Assembly (NCBI GenBank): GCA_024760905.1
Contig: CM045733.1
Location: forward strand, 70,726,001-70,790,000
DNA length: 64,000 bases
Direction: 5' to 3'
Origin: Plotosus lineatus
Taxonomy: Eukaryota; Chordata; Actinopteri; Siluriformes; Plotosidae
Of this stretch, positions 47,001-56,113 are shown in pieces. Numbering within the stretch: position 1 is the first letter of the stretch; each line of letters begins with the position of its first letter. The notes below the pieces were generated by a model. That model was not told the DNA's origin and did not search any database. It was given only the letters and a program-made list of their open reading frames with translations. A program made the position numbers and the translations under genes.

Positions 47001-47739
47001 AATTAGCCCTATAAGCATTTAAAATATACATTCTCTCATACAAATTTACCTAGAAAAGGTTTAAATGAAGAAATATAATCAAAATACCCGGTTCATACTA
47101 TAATAATATTGTAAAGAATATATGTTCTAACCATTAGGCTTGGATATCATTTAAAATGTTACTTTCTGTGAAATGTATAGTATGATGTATTACCTTGAAC
47201 ATTCATCTCCACAGAGTCATAGTTGTCCTCGGTGCCTTGCATGACCTCGCATCGGTATGTCCCAGAATCACTGGAGCGTAGTTCTGAAATTTCTATGCTG
47301 ACATCTGTAGGTACTGAGGGATAGTTCTCCATTGTTACCCGGTCCAGGTAATCTTGCTCTATGTGTATTATTCCCCCAACTGCCACCAGGATGAGGCTTA
47401 TTTTGCCTTTGTAAATGTAACTCCACTTGATACGCTGTGAAAGGGGAGCAATGGTTGGGGCTCCAGGGTCAGGGGGAGAGTTGTCCTGAAAATAACAGGG
47501 GATGACCATCTTTCCACCTAGCAGGGGTTGCAGCGGCTGCTCCACTGGTATGCTAACAGTAAGGGTACTATCCTCATCTGGTAAGACACGAGCAAGTTCA
47601 GTGAAGCAAAATAATAACAAAAATATATACCAGAAAAATAACACAGGCCTACAACAAACCGCTCACCACTGATTGGTCGAAACATCACTGCTGCAGAAGA
47701 GACACCAAGGAAGGCATATAGTAGAAGAATAGCAGTCAT
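34894..47739 (-). CDS. acan: acan, aggrecan core protein, compact form
   Basis: Aggrecan is the large chondroitin sulfate proteoglycan that binds hyaluronan and gives cartilage its resistance to compression. Thirteen coding exons (listed separately) join in frame to 3,531 nt, 1,176 residues plus stop. Order: signal peptide (1-18), Ig V (25-152), Link 1 (153-253), Link 2 (254-351), interglobular domain (352-488) with TEGE-ARG, one Link module (489-585), Ser-Gly-rich domain (586-965), C-type lectin (966-1092), CCP (1093-1153), basic tail. Human aggrecan is roughly twice as long and has two Link modules in G2; here Link A of G2 is absent and the glycosaminoglycan domain is short. Versican, neurocan and brevican lack a G2 Link and the TEGE-ARG site, so aggrecan fits best; the hapln3/mfge8 neighbours agree. 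No EGF exon seen. Confidence 0.93.
35470..35690 (-). repeat. V-SINE-like SINE in last acan intron
   Basis: Minus-strand core (gaagaaacccacacaaacac, agcatgcaaattccacacag) and L2-like tail (agcttgccagaccattgccg) lie between the CCP and tail exons. Confidence 0.7.
35836..36018 (-). CDS. acan: acan exon: CCP (sushi) domain
   Basis: It reads [54 protein letters not shown]. The four CCP cysteines and the late Trp are in place. The acceptor is ccatccag and the donor gtgagt. Confidence 0.93.
36642..36780 (-). CDS. acan: acan exon: C-type lectin domain, part 3
   Basis: It reads [46 protein letters not shown]. The usual QPD and WND calcium motifs are QPQ and WIN here. The structural cysteines are kept. 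Confidence 0.93.
36878..36960 (-). CDS. acan: acan exon: C-type lectin domain, part 2
   Basis: It reads [20 protein letters not shown] and [12 protein letters not shown] is the lectin WIGL motif. The acceptor is ctaatatag and the donor gtaaag; the downstream boundary is phase 0. Confidence 0.93.
37063..37221 (-). CDS. acan: acan exon: C-type lectin domain, part 1
   Basis: It reads [49 protein letters not shown]. Two acceptors three bases apart (ttttag or tagcag) both keep the frame. No EGF-like exon is found between it and the Ser-Gly exon, only 171-174 bases of intron. Confidence 0.93.
37393..38532 (-). CDS. acan: acan exon: chondroitin sulfate attachment domain
   Basis: One exon of 1,140 nt carries about 40 Ser-Gly dipeptides, the xylosylation sites for chondroitin sulfate. 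The C-terminal half has about eight imperfect repeats of some 17 residues around [13 protein letters not shown]. The last 50 residues are Thr/Ser-rich ([20 protein letters not shown]), likely O-glycosylated. Mammalian aggrecans have far longer domains. Acceptor ctcaccag; donor gtaaac. Confidence 0.92.
38645..38935 (-). CDS. acan: acan exon: single remaining G2 Link module (type B)
   Basis: It reads [57 protein letters not shown] and [11 protein letters not shown]. The four cysteines are kept, but CDAGW is CDPGW and RYPI is RYAV. The pattern [14 protein letters not shown] matches the second Link module of aggrecan G2. It splices in phase directly from the interglobular exon; no exon for the first G2 Link module lies between. 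Confidence 0.92.
38967..40175. mobile_element. TTCCG-rich DNA transposon in acan intron
   Basis: TIRs contain tacccccatttcactggag, and a 10-bp duplication gttaataggt flanks it (38957-38966, 40176-40185). The interior is filled with short variants of ttccg spaced 8-14 bases apart. No transposase seen. A 9-10-bp duplication fits Mutator-like elements, but the superfamily is not proven. It starts 31 bp upstream of the acan Link exon in gene orientation. Confidence 0.8.
40514..41360 (+). mobile_element. Tigger (TcMar) transposon in palindrome left arm
   Basis: TIRs read cagtggtacctcacc and its complement, with TA at both sides (40512-40513, 41361-41362). The interior shows plus-strand remnants of the Tigger N-terminal region and a (CA)n run at 41,013-41,060. 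Size 847 bp, like the other copies. Confidence 0.87.
41828..42165 (+). repeat. tRNA SINE with L2-like tail
   Basis: A tRNA-like head (gtggcctggtggtaaggtgc, diverged B-box) and the shared body (tctctcactatctatggtga) are followed by an L2-like tail from cctgcgatggactggcaag to gcggttcagaaaatgaatag. It sits in the loop of the palindrome. Confidence 0.85.
43720..43848 (+). pseudogene. hAT transposase N-terminus (BED zinc finger), remnant
   Basis: It reads [40 protein letters not shown] then AD and a stop. The CxxC pair after a basic, aromatic lead resembles the BED finger start of ZBED5-like hAT transposases. The histidines and the catalytic domain are missing. Confidence 0.7.
43927..44135 (+). 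repeat. RTE-tailed tRNA SINE, head truncated
   Basis: Starts in the body at ggtgagaggcatgtaaaaga and runs through gacaggaagggcatccgacg to gattcgctgtggcgactccc. It lies inside the hAT element. Confidence 0.85.
45098..45508 (-). CDS. acan: acan exon: interglobular domain with aggrecanase motif
   Basis: This 137-codon exon begins [14 protein letters not shown] and carries a four-unit repeat of about 16 residues ([22 protein letters not shown] and relatives). It then has [16 protein letters not shown] at about residues 430-445, with the TEGE-ARG site at 45,252-45,272. A second TEGE ([10 protein letters not shown]) lies at 45,159-45,173. It is proline- and threonine-rich, as expected for a protease-sensitive linker. 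Donor gtaagt. Confidence 0.9.
45619..45912 (-). CDS. acan: acan exon: G1 Link 2
   Basis: It reads [60 protein letters not shown] and DAICYEG. All four Link cysteines are present. The acceptor is atccccag and the donor gtatgt. Confidence 0.95.
46005..46132 (-). CDS. acan: acan exon: G1 Link 1, second half
   Basis: It has no start codon of its own. It reads [43 protein letters not shown]. The acceptor is tattcctcag and the donor gtaata; 128 nt fits the phases on both sides. Confidence 0.94.
46740..46914 (-). CDS. acan: acan exon: G1 Link 1, first half
   Basis: It reads [20 protein letters not shown], then [20 protein letters not shown] and GWLSDRTVR. It ends within the Arg codon, the standard lectican split of this module. 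The donor is gtactg. Confidence 0.95.
47194..47577 (-). CDS. acan: acan exon: Ig V domain of G1
   Basis: It reads [20 protein letters not shown], with Ig cysteines in [10 protein letters not shown] and [24 protein letters not shown] carries the core Trp. Both boundaries are phase 1. This domain pairs with link protein. Confidence 0.95.
47667..47739 (-). CDS. acan: acan exon: signal peptide
   Basis: It reads [20 protein letters not shown], close in pattern to the aggrecan leader; cleavage is likely near SSA-AV. The acceptor caccaacag-like tract (ttttttctctttc then gaccaacag) lies just before the start codon, so the Met at 47,739 is preferred to an in-frame Met at 47,760. The donor is gtgagc. 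Confidence 0.85.
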
Positions 47740-47799
47740 GGTTACTCTGTTGGTCAACATGAAAGAGAAAAAAATGTCATGTGCAAAATCATTTTTCAT

Positions 47800-48949
47800 G
47801 CCCTAATGCGTACACGTGTTAAATATGCCAAACTGTAACTCTCTTTGTATACTATGGCTCACAGCCATCTAAGAGATGACATTTTTAATCACGCTATATG
47901 TATTTATTATATAAAGCAGAAATTTTGTTCCCATGTATGTTAGAAAACATAATCTATTTAGTGATAATGGCTCCTCTGTCCAAAAAACAGACAGCCTGGC
48001 TATCGTTCAGTTTTTTCCTGAATAAAACTCTTTTAAAATGCAATGAGCAACTTTCCTTTGGCAGGATCCTCACGGAGCTTTCTGTCTCAGCCTCCTAATG
48101 CTACCGGAAGAGGCTGGTGGTTCCTGGCAAAGGATCAATGGAATCTAAATCAACTATCGCATACTGAGGCCAAAGCACTATCAAATTAGCTTTCCTTTCA
48201 TTTCTTGTTCATGATCACATGTTTCATATCTTAAAATGCGATTCTATTCACTTTAATCACTAAACCTTATGCTACCGACAACTAAATCTAAACTACATGG
48301 ATCATGTCCGTATTATTATTCAGATATTCAAATTAAAGCAGATTATAAAATGGGTAGAAAAATATGTGTAAAATGCATAAATGAAAGATGTACCCTCAGT
48401 CTGGACATGTTAATGTGTAAGTTGGATTCTTAATTCTTTCTCATGAGGTCTGGCAAAATGTTTCAGCTAATAGGTCAGTGCCTAACACCTGGCTTTTAGA
48501 GAAAACACATTCTCAGAGTTCCACATCCTCTGGGACTTCACGGCTCAGTTTCCCCTCCGTCAGAGATCATTTGTGATAAACTTCAATAGACCAGTCAGCT
48601 TCCGTACTGATTCTGATTGGCTAACAGGTGCAGCTTGAAAATGTGTTCAGTTGTTATCGTCATTTGATTAATAAAAACTGAGCAAAAAGACAACACCTGG
48701 ACCTGGAGCCATATAGAAATAGAAAACGCTGTGTATCAGAAGGGAATATATCTTACAGTATAAACAACAGCTGCAAGAAAACAATTTTCCCCTCCTTTCA
48801 ATCCTAATGGTTAGTCCAAAAGTGCACACAGTACATGTACTCAATCTGGAAAGTTCATTTCCGCGTTGGACAGTACATCCTTGAGATACCATTAAATATC
48901 ATGATATAATAAAAATGTTATTTTGGGTAAATAAATAAAATAATAGTCA
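47800..48949. other. acan: acan 5' intron, no feature recognised
   Basis: Probably the first intron of acan. Short open frames show no motif. No repeat was identified with confidence. Confidence 0.5.
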
Positions 48950-49293
48950 TCATTCATTTTATACGCCTCTTAATCCTAATTCGGTTCGTAAGAGGCTAGA
49001 GCTTATCTCAGTTGATGCTGGGCAAAAGGCAGGGTACATCCTGGATAGTTTGTCAGGCCATTGCAGGGCAGCATACATACAACCATTCACACTCACACTT
49101 AGGGGCAATCTGGAACAACAAATTCACCTACTGTATGGTACATATTTTCGGAGAAAATCAGAAGACCCAGAGGAAACCCACACAGGCATGCGGCGAGCAT
49201 ACAAACGACACACAGAAACGCCTGAGCGTGGAAGGCCAACTCAGGCCTTCTTGCTGTGAGGTGGATGTGCTAACCACTGTGCGATAGTGTCGC
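48950..49293 (-). repeat. V-SINE/DANA-like SINE, full length
   Basis: On the minus strand: head (gcctcacagcaagaaggcct-like, complement near 49,245-49,293), core (gcatgcggcgagcatacaaa complement) and L2-like tail (tttgtcaggccattgcaggg). Confidence 0.8.
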
Positions 49294-49978
49294 CTATTAA
49301 GACTTAATATGTTATGAAAAGATGATCTCAGCTCCATAACTGAATTGCTTTGCCTCAGTTGGACTTGGTCTCAGACTACAAGCCATTCTAAGTATCTAGT
49401 CAGCAAGTACCATGGTCAGCTGTGTAATATATACTGACTGTGTCAGCTCGCACCACTTCTAATGAACAGTCCCTCTCACAGTTCAAAAAATGCCACTTCA
49501 CGTCTAGGCTAGTATTTGGAGCTCGTCGGGTTTGGGAGGAGCAAGGGGTTGGGTTATTCTACAGTGTCTTCATTCACTCGGTGTGGTGTGTTCTTTTCCC
49601 ATCAGTAAAGGCCAATAAACAGAGTTCTGTTCAAGCATGAGCTGAGGTCTGCATAACGGCCAAGGTAAACACCTTGCTGTGTTCCAGAGGAGGCCCTGAC
49701 ACAAAAAATGCCCCAGGAGACTGACATGCTCAGAACACTGTCAACATTCACGTACACACACAGTCACACACACCAAAGAGTGGACTTGCCAGCTTCAGGA
49801 CCATTCAGAGTGACATGTTGCAAATATCCATCTATATGAAGATGTGAAAATCAGCATTTGTTCATTTACATCCAAAGTTTATTCATCTTGTGTGGACATC
49901 ATAAATATATATATATTTGTCATTTTTAAATGTAAAGCTTTAGAGATACTATTGTATACTGTACATACTCTTGTAGAA

Positions 49979-50098
49979 GGCCCTGCTAATGCCTGATGAG
50001 CTGTCCAGGGTGTTCCCCACCTTTACCCCGAGTCAGGAGAGATGGGCGCCAGCCTGCCCACAACCATAATTACGATGAAGCGGTTTAGAAAATGAAAG
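49979..50098 (+). repeat. L2-like SINE tail fragment
   Basis: It runs from gatgagctgtccagggtgtt to gaagcggtttagaaaatgaa. Confidence 0.7.
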
Positions 50099-50269
50099 AG
50101 TGACTCTTGTAGAAGTGATTTTTGTGACCGTATAGTAATTAATGCGTGGGGTAAACCTAAATATCTTATCTTATGATAATGGTAAATGGAAAGTGCAACA
50201 TGAATGCAAAGTTATATCACAAAAAGACAACATGAAATATTTTACTTCATCATAATCTATAACCGATGT

Positions 50270-50590
50270 ATAAACTGGGCTTGCTGCCCACACAAACTCA
50301 TTTGTTTGACTGCTTAATCCAATTAGGCTTGTGGGAAGTCTGGAGCACATTGCGACAACCATTTACACTCACATCCACACCAAGAGGAAATTTGGAACAG
50401 CCAGTTAGCCTAATGTGCATGAATTTGAACTGTTGAAGGAAAACAGAGTACCCAGAGGAAACCCAAACAGGCACAAGGGCAACATGCAAACTTCACACAG
50501 AAACAGCCTTGCTGAGTCCACGAGTCGAACCAAGGACCATCTTGTTGCGAAGAAAATGTTCTAACCACTCTGCCACTGTGCCACCCCACA
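50270..50590 (-). repeat. V-SINE/DANA-like SINE
   Basis: Minus-strand head near 50,500-50,585 (tcgaaccaaggaccatcttg complement of a B-box region) and core (gaggaaacccaaacaggcac, catgcaaacttcacacagaa). Confidence 0.78.
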
Positions 50591-51084
50591 CAAAGAATGT
50601 CTAGTTCACTACAAATGACTACTCTCCAAAGCAATTTGCTGCATAAAAATGAGGGGGGGGGGATGGCATAAAAATATTGTGGCAATAGCAAATTCGGTTA
50701 AAAAAAATGGAGCAAGTGACATTAATACGACCAAGAAATCATAAAATACAGTGGACCTTTCATTGTTGCAGGTAAATTACATTGTATAAATAAATGTCCT
50801 GATGAGTAATAAAATGAGAATTTAAATAAATAAATATGTCATTTAAATTTTAAAATGTAAAGATAAATATCTATTTAAAGACAATGGCGTAGTATTTTAT
50901 AGGAGCAGAGACAAAATGACTTCAAATAAAACATACAAATCAGGATGTTGCTCATGAGACAGAAACTCACCAAATTACTTTTGTTCTTTTAATACGTTCC
51001 CTTGTTGCAGTGTCTGAACTCCTCACAGTGACCCAGGCTAAGAAGCAGCTTGCTTTTGGATCGCTGGTCTTTTGGACTGCTCAC

Positions 51085-51130
51085 CTCCCCTGTGTGTGCT
51101 GGGAGCAAAAAGAGGTCTTATTCAAATTGG
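51085..51130 (-). promoter_or_regulatory. acan: possible non-coding first exon of acan (weak)
   Basis: On the minus strand a segment ending acacaggggag is followed by gtgagcag, a good donor. Aggrecan has a non-coding first exon well upstream of the signal exon, but no promoter motif or second line of evidence supports this candidate. Confidence 0.15.
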
Positions 51131-51148
51131 GCACAAGTTTAGTAAAGT

Positions 51149-51225
51149 GAGTGTGTGTGTGAGGGAGTGAGTGTGTGTGTGAGGGAGTGAGTGTGTGTGT
51201 GTGTGTGCGTGTGTGTGTGCGTGTG

Positions 51226-51285
<60 letters not shown>

Positions 51286-51295
51286 TGTGTGTGTA
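51149..51295. repeat. (GT)n with (GA)n block
   Basis: A run of TG units, with variants, followed by about 22 bases of GA and more TG. Confidence 0.95.
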
Positions 51296-51449
51296 AGCAA
51301 AGGAGTGCTGTTAACTGCTCCTTAGTTCCAACGGTTTTCTTTCTTTGTTTCTTTCTTTACGGATTACTTTAGATTTTTAAATGTATAATTTTAGAGGAAG
51401 CACTTGAGATTTGAATGCAGCCAATCTGAAGAACAAAACTAATTACCAA

Positions 51450-51755
51450 AGGGGCAGTGGTAGCCTGGTGGTAAGACGCCCCACTGTCAACGGTTGTTAC
51501 TGCTGTCCCCCCAGTGCAGCTAACTGGGTTATCAAAGGCTGGTAATGTCTCTCACTGTCTATGGTGTGAGGCATGTAAAAGAACCATTGCTGACCGTCTA
51601 CAGGAGTAGGCTGCATAGCCGTCAGCGTGTTTCTGCCCTGCGATGGCTTGGTGGGCTGTCCAGGGTGTATTCTGCCGTCGCCCAGAGTTGGCTGAGATGG
51701 GCGCCAGCCTCCTCCTGACCCTAATTAGGATTAAGTGGTTCAGACAATGAATGAA
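51450..51755 (+). repeat. tRNA SINE with L2-like tail
   Basis: The head ggggcagtggtagcctggtg has a shortened B-box region. It is followed by the body (tctctcactgtctatggtgt, agaaccattgctgaccgtct) and tail from ccctgcgatggcttggtggg to gtggttcagacaatgaatga. Confidence 0.85.
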
Positions 51756-51959
51756 TGGATGTTAGCAGAAGGAAGCATCTAATATTTTGTTAATGAATTA
51801 ATTATGAACATAAAATATATTATTAGCATTTATGGACTTCTTAACTGACACTTCATTAAATCTACTACCAGTGTTTTTTTAAAGGCGGAAGCATTTTCAG
51901 GAGACACTGGTTGAATTTATTGATAAATTATCAACTGTAAGACACGTATTTTGAACATG

Positions 51960-52115
51960 TTCAAAAGCACATTCGCGGAAAATTTTGGCCTGATGGAAGA
52001 GGAGGAATACCTTTGGAATGGACACGGAAGATGACGGAATGACTGAGGAACGTTGTAGAATGACTACGGTTTTGCTTCCGCAAGTCTGCCGTGCTCCAGT
52101 GAAATGGGGGTATTA
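51960..52115. mobile_element. second copy of the TTCCG-rich transposon, truncated
   Basis: Reverse complement of 38,970-39,130: the TIR gctccagtgaaatgggggta ends at 52,113, preceded by tgcttccgcaagtctgccgt and aagatgacggaatgactgag. Only one end is present. Confidence 0.8.
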
Positions 52116-52119
52116 TTGA

Positions 52120-53150
52120 CTGAAGCTTGACGTGTGTCTATGCTGTTTTGTATTCTTGCTGCCACATAATTCGCTGATTAGAACTCTGCTTGAATGTGCT
52201 GGCATAAAGGTGTTCCTATAAGAGTGATCAAAGACATATAGAGTATACTGTATAAACTGCATCGGTGGCACAATCTCCTTTTAATTCCAAACTGCCAGAA
52301 GAAGTAAGACAGAAGCTGAAACACTCAGATTACAGGTCACACCTGCACCGCCTGTCTCACATAGTTCACTGTCTCACATATACCCACACAGAAACATATG
52401 TACATTTACATTACTCACCTAACGCAGAGTGTACAGAGCTCCATCTTCAACATGTGGATTATGGATTTTATATATGTATTATGATGCTTGAGGTCCTTGG
52501 TCCTTCATTGAGAGTAATGAAATATATTTTCTTATTATAGTTATAATAATTAGGTGACACTGTGGCCTTGTGGTTAGCAATTGTTATTATAATATTCATA
52601 GCATTGTTACCAATACGCATATGTTATAACAATTATATAATTATAATAAATGCATATTATAATATATTACTGAACTAATCTAATACTCATCATCAATCAA
52701 TTACTCAGTTGCTAATTAAATATTAGTTTTTCTAAAATGGTCATGGTGTATACATGAAATATAACAAAGTGATGAATAGGCACATAAGACTCACTTGAGC
52801 AAACTTCTCAACTAAACATCATTTACTTCTTATGGGACAGGAATTTTTCACACTAGACCTACAATCATCGCTGACACCCACCTGACTCACCCACCCCAAA
52901 AACCTTGTCCTTTATTTGATGCATTTCTGGAACTCTGAGAACTCCAGTCATTCACAATTTATGTCAAGTTGTCTCAGTTGTAACGAAATGTGTCTGAAGG
53001 TTTTGTTCATTAGCCATGTTGATTCAGGCCTGAGGAAGAACGAGAAACACTGGGATATTAGACAGGATTGGGAAACACTGCACCTCTCAGAACTACCTGT
53101 TATGTTATTTTAGTGACTTTGGTCAAATGTGAAATTCTTGGCGACTCTAT
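52120..53150. other. unassigned AT-rich stretch
   Basis: It has a short SINE-head-like piece near 52,550-52,585 (gtgacactgtggccttgtgg). Otherwise nothing recognisable. Confidence 0.5.
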
Positions 53151-53204
53151 TCTCATAGAGTTTTTTAATGTTTTTTTTTCTAAGGGCTAGGTTGCCGTCT
53201 TCCC

Positions 53205-53300
53205 TAACCCTCCACAGCACTTCATATTTTCAAGTGGTCTCCCATCCAAGCACTAACCAGGTCTGACCCAGCATAGTTCCCAAGAGGAGGCAGGATTGGG
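53205..53300 (-). repeat. 5S rRNA-derived sequence (SINE3-type or pseudogene)
   Basis: On the minus strand it reads gggtcagacctggttagtgc and ttggatgggagaccacttga, followed by gaagtgctgtgg, clearly the 3' two-thirds of 5S rRNA including the internal promoter C-box region. Changes in the stem and the missing 5' part exclude a functional gene. Confidence 0.8.
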
Positions 53301-53345
53301 CCTTTACAGTGTGAATTCATGTGTATGTAAACATTACTTTTTGTG

Positions 53346-53349
<4 letters not shown>

Positions 53350-53424
<75 letters not shown>
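53350..53424. repeat. (TA)n microsatellite
   Basis: About 75 bases of uninterrupted TA. Confidence 0.97.
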
Positions 53425-53426
<2 letters not shown>

Positions 53427-54170
53427 ATCAGTGGTGCATACTAATGTCTATTCCAAAACATCAGCCTCCTGGTGTTCCTATTTAAACATTTATTAGAAAT
53501 TCAGCATCGTACAATATCTAGCACAGTTCTAACTTGCCTATAAAAACTCATGATGCGATATACAAACCAGTCTTTATTGATGCTGTCCCAAGAAACAAAA
53601 TAACGTTCTCTGAACGTTAGGGGAATGTTTGTTGTATGTTCCCATAAGCTTAGTCTGTGGCGGTTTTCTGTTGTTAGGGGAACGTTGTAAAATCACGTTG
53701 CCTGGGAACATCCTGAGAACATTAGGGGAACATTATAGGAACCTTCTGGTAACTTCGTGAAAACCTTCCCAAAACGTCGGGGAAACCTTAAATAACCTAA
53801 TAACGTTTGAGGAACATTCTGGTCACTTCATGAATACCTTCTGAAAACGTTAGGGGAACATTGTGAAAAACTCGGAACTTTTGGAAAACTCAACATTCTG
53901 GAAACGTAATGGAAACTTTGTGGAAACCAACTTACACTGTTGTTAGGAACTACAAATAAAGACAAGTATAATGAAAATATAATACTTTATTCTAAAACAA
54001 TACGTCACCTTCAGTCCTGCAAAACTGCGACAACATATAAAATCAATAAACAACAAATAAATCTTTACTCTGTTCTTGACATACGTGATTATTTGTATAA
54101 AATATGGTTTCATCATGCAAGCTGTAAATCTTTATAAATATTAATCATCTCTTTAAAAGCCACACTGACA

Positions 54171-54233
54171 TCAACCCTCATCTTCACTGATGTCAGAACT
54201 GTTGGGTCTCTTGTTCTTCAATGTTTTCCCTTT
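54171..54233 (-). CDS. possible terminal exon of the transposon's own gene
   Basis: After a good minus-strand acceptor (atttcag) a 20-codon frame reads KGKTLKNKRPNSSDISEDEG and stops. An acidic tail of this kind could end a transposase, but no upstream exon was identified. Confidence 0.3.
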   Translation of the reverse strand, partial: KGKTLKNKRPNSSDISEDEG

Positions 54234-54718
54234 CTGAAATAAAAAAACATATATTTTGGTAAACTGAAGACAGTGAACAATTATATTTAAGTACTGTATT
54301 TCAAATGTGGACAGAAAAGCATATCTCAGGTAACCATTGCTTAAGTTTGAGTCACACTTTGTTTAGATTTACACAATTTAGCTTCTCAAATGTCCATTAA
54401 TCATTCATTTTTGATATTTGAAAAAATACTTATTTTAATATCTGGAATTTTCCCACATTTTAAAAGGGAATTTCAAACTGCAACATCGATTGCCATAAAA
54501 TTTTAGTGATGTAAATGCTATCTCTCTGGACTGTGTAGTAGGCCTACAAACTGAACTACTTTTCATGTCTTAGCTTGTCAGGCTTGTGTTTCGATCCACC
54601 ACTCCAAAGGGGGGGGGCACAAACCAGTGTCTCTCCCTCACGCCGGTCCCAAGCCCGGATAAATGCAGAGGGTTGCGTCAGGAAGGGCATCTGGCGTAAA
54701 ACAAATGCCAAATAAACT

Positions 54719-56113
54719 ATGCGAATCACAAGAAAGGATGACATACCGGATCGGTCGAGGCCCGGGTTAACAACGACCGCCATCAGTGCCGTCAACCAAC
54801 AGGGTGCTGATGGAAATTGGACTACTGTTGGTCGAAGACGCCGAAGAAGGAGAGGCGGGAGGCGTGTCCGTTGCCAGAGAGAGAAGAGGAAAGGCATGAG
54901 TCTAAGACTGAAAGTAGGGACTTTGAATATTGGAACTATGACAGGAAAAGGTAGAGAGCTGGCAGACATGATGCAGAGGAGGAAGGTGGACATACTGTGT
55001 GTTCAGGAGACCAGGTGGAAAGGTCGCAAGGCTAGAAGCATAGGAGCAGGGTTTAAGCTGTTTTATCACGGTGTGGATGGGAAGAGAAATGGAGTAGGAG
55101 TCATCTTGAAGGAGGAGTTTGCCAGGAATGTTCTAGAAGTGAAAAGAGTGTCAGACAGAGTGATGAGTCTCAAGTTAGAAATTAAAGGTGTGATGGTCAA
55201 TGTTGTTAGTGCTTATGCCCCACAGACAGGATGTGAGCGAGAAGAGAAGGAGAGATTCTGGAGGGAGTTAGATGAAGTGATGCAGAGTACCCCCAGAGGT
55301 GAAAGAGTGGTCATTGGGGCAGACTTCAATGGACATGTTGGTGCAGGAAACAGAGGGGACGAGGAAGTGATGGGTAGGTTTGGTATCCAGGACAGGAACG
55401 CAGAAGGACAGATGTTGGTAGATTTTGCAAAAATGATGGAAATGGCTGTGGTGAATACTTTCTTCCAGAAGAGAGAGGAGCATAGGGTGACTTATAAAAG
55501 TGGAGGTGGGAGCGCACAGGTAGACTACATCTTGTGCAGGCGATGTAATTTAAAGGAAGTCAGTGACTGCAAAGTAGTAGCGGGTGAGAGTGTTGCCAAA
55601 CAGCATAGGATGGTGGTGTGCAGGATGATGCTGATGGTGAGGAAGGTGAAGAAGGCAAAGGCAGAGCAGAAGACAAAGTGGTGGAAGCTGAAAAATGAAG
55701 AGTGTCGGGTTGTCTTCAAGGAGGAGTTGAAACAGGCTTTGGGTGGTCAGGAAGTGCTTCCAGATGACTGGACAACTACAGCGAATGTGATCAGGGAGAC
55801 AGGTAGGAGAATACTTGGTGTGTCATCTGGAAGGAAAGTAGATAAGGAGACTTGGTGGTGGAATGAGGAAGTGCAGGAGTGTGTACAAAGGAAGAGATTA
55901 GCTAAGAAGAAGTGGGACATTGACAAAACCGAAGAGAGTAAACAGGAGTACAGGGAGACACAGCGTAAGGCAAAGGTAGCAGTGTCAAAGGCCAAACAGA
56001 GCGCGTTTGATGACTTGTATGCTCGGTTGGAAAGTAAGGAGGAGAAAATGATTTATACAGGTTGGCACAGCAGAGAAATAGAGCTGGGAAGGATGTGCAG
56101 CAAGTTAGATTGA
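54719..56113 (+). pseudogene. RTE LINE ORF, endonuclease part
   Basis: An APE-type endonuclease nicks target DNA for reverse transcription. Motifs: [20 protein letters not shown] (Asn of the first block), [12 protein letters not shown] (catalytic Glu), [15 protein letters not shown] block, [12 protein letters not shown] (Asp/Asn pair) and KQHRMVV (terminal His). The frame breaks at about 56,045, where copy 1 has an extra base in the gga-gga-aat run, and the reverse transcriptase continues in another frame. Confidence 0.85.

Noticed and set aside
34894..47739. Assignment to versican, neurocan or brevican because G2 is incomplete
   Set aside because: The TEGE-ARG site, the extra Link module, the Ser-Gly repeats and the hapln3/mfge8 neighbours all favour aggrecan.
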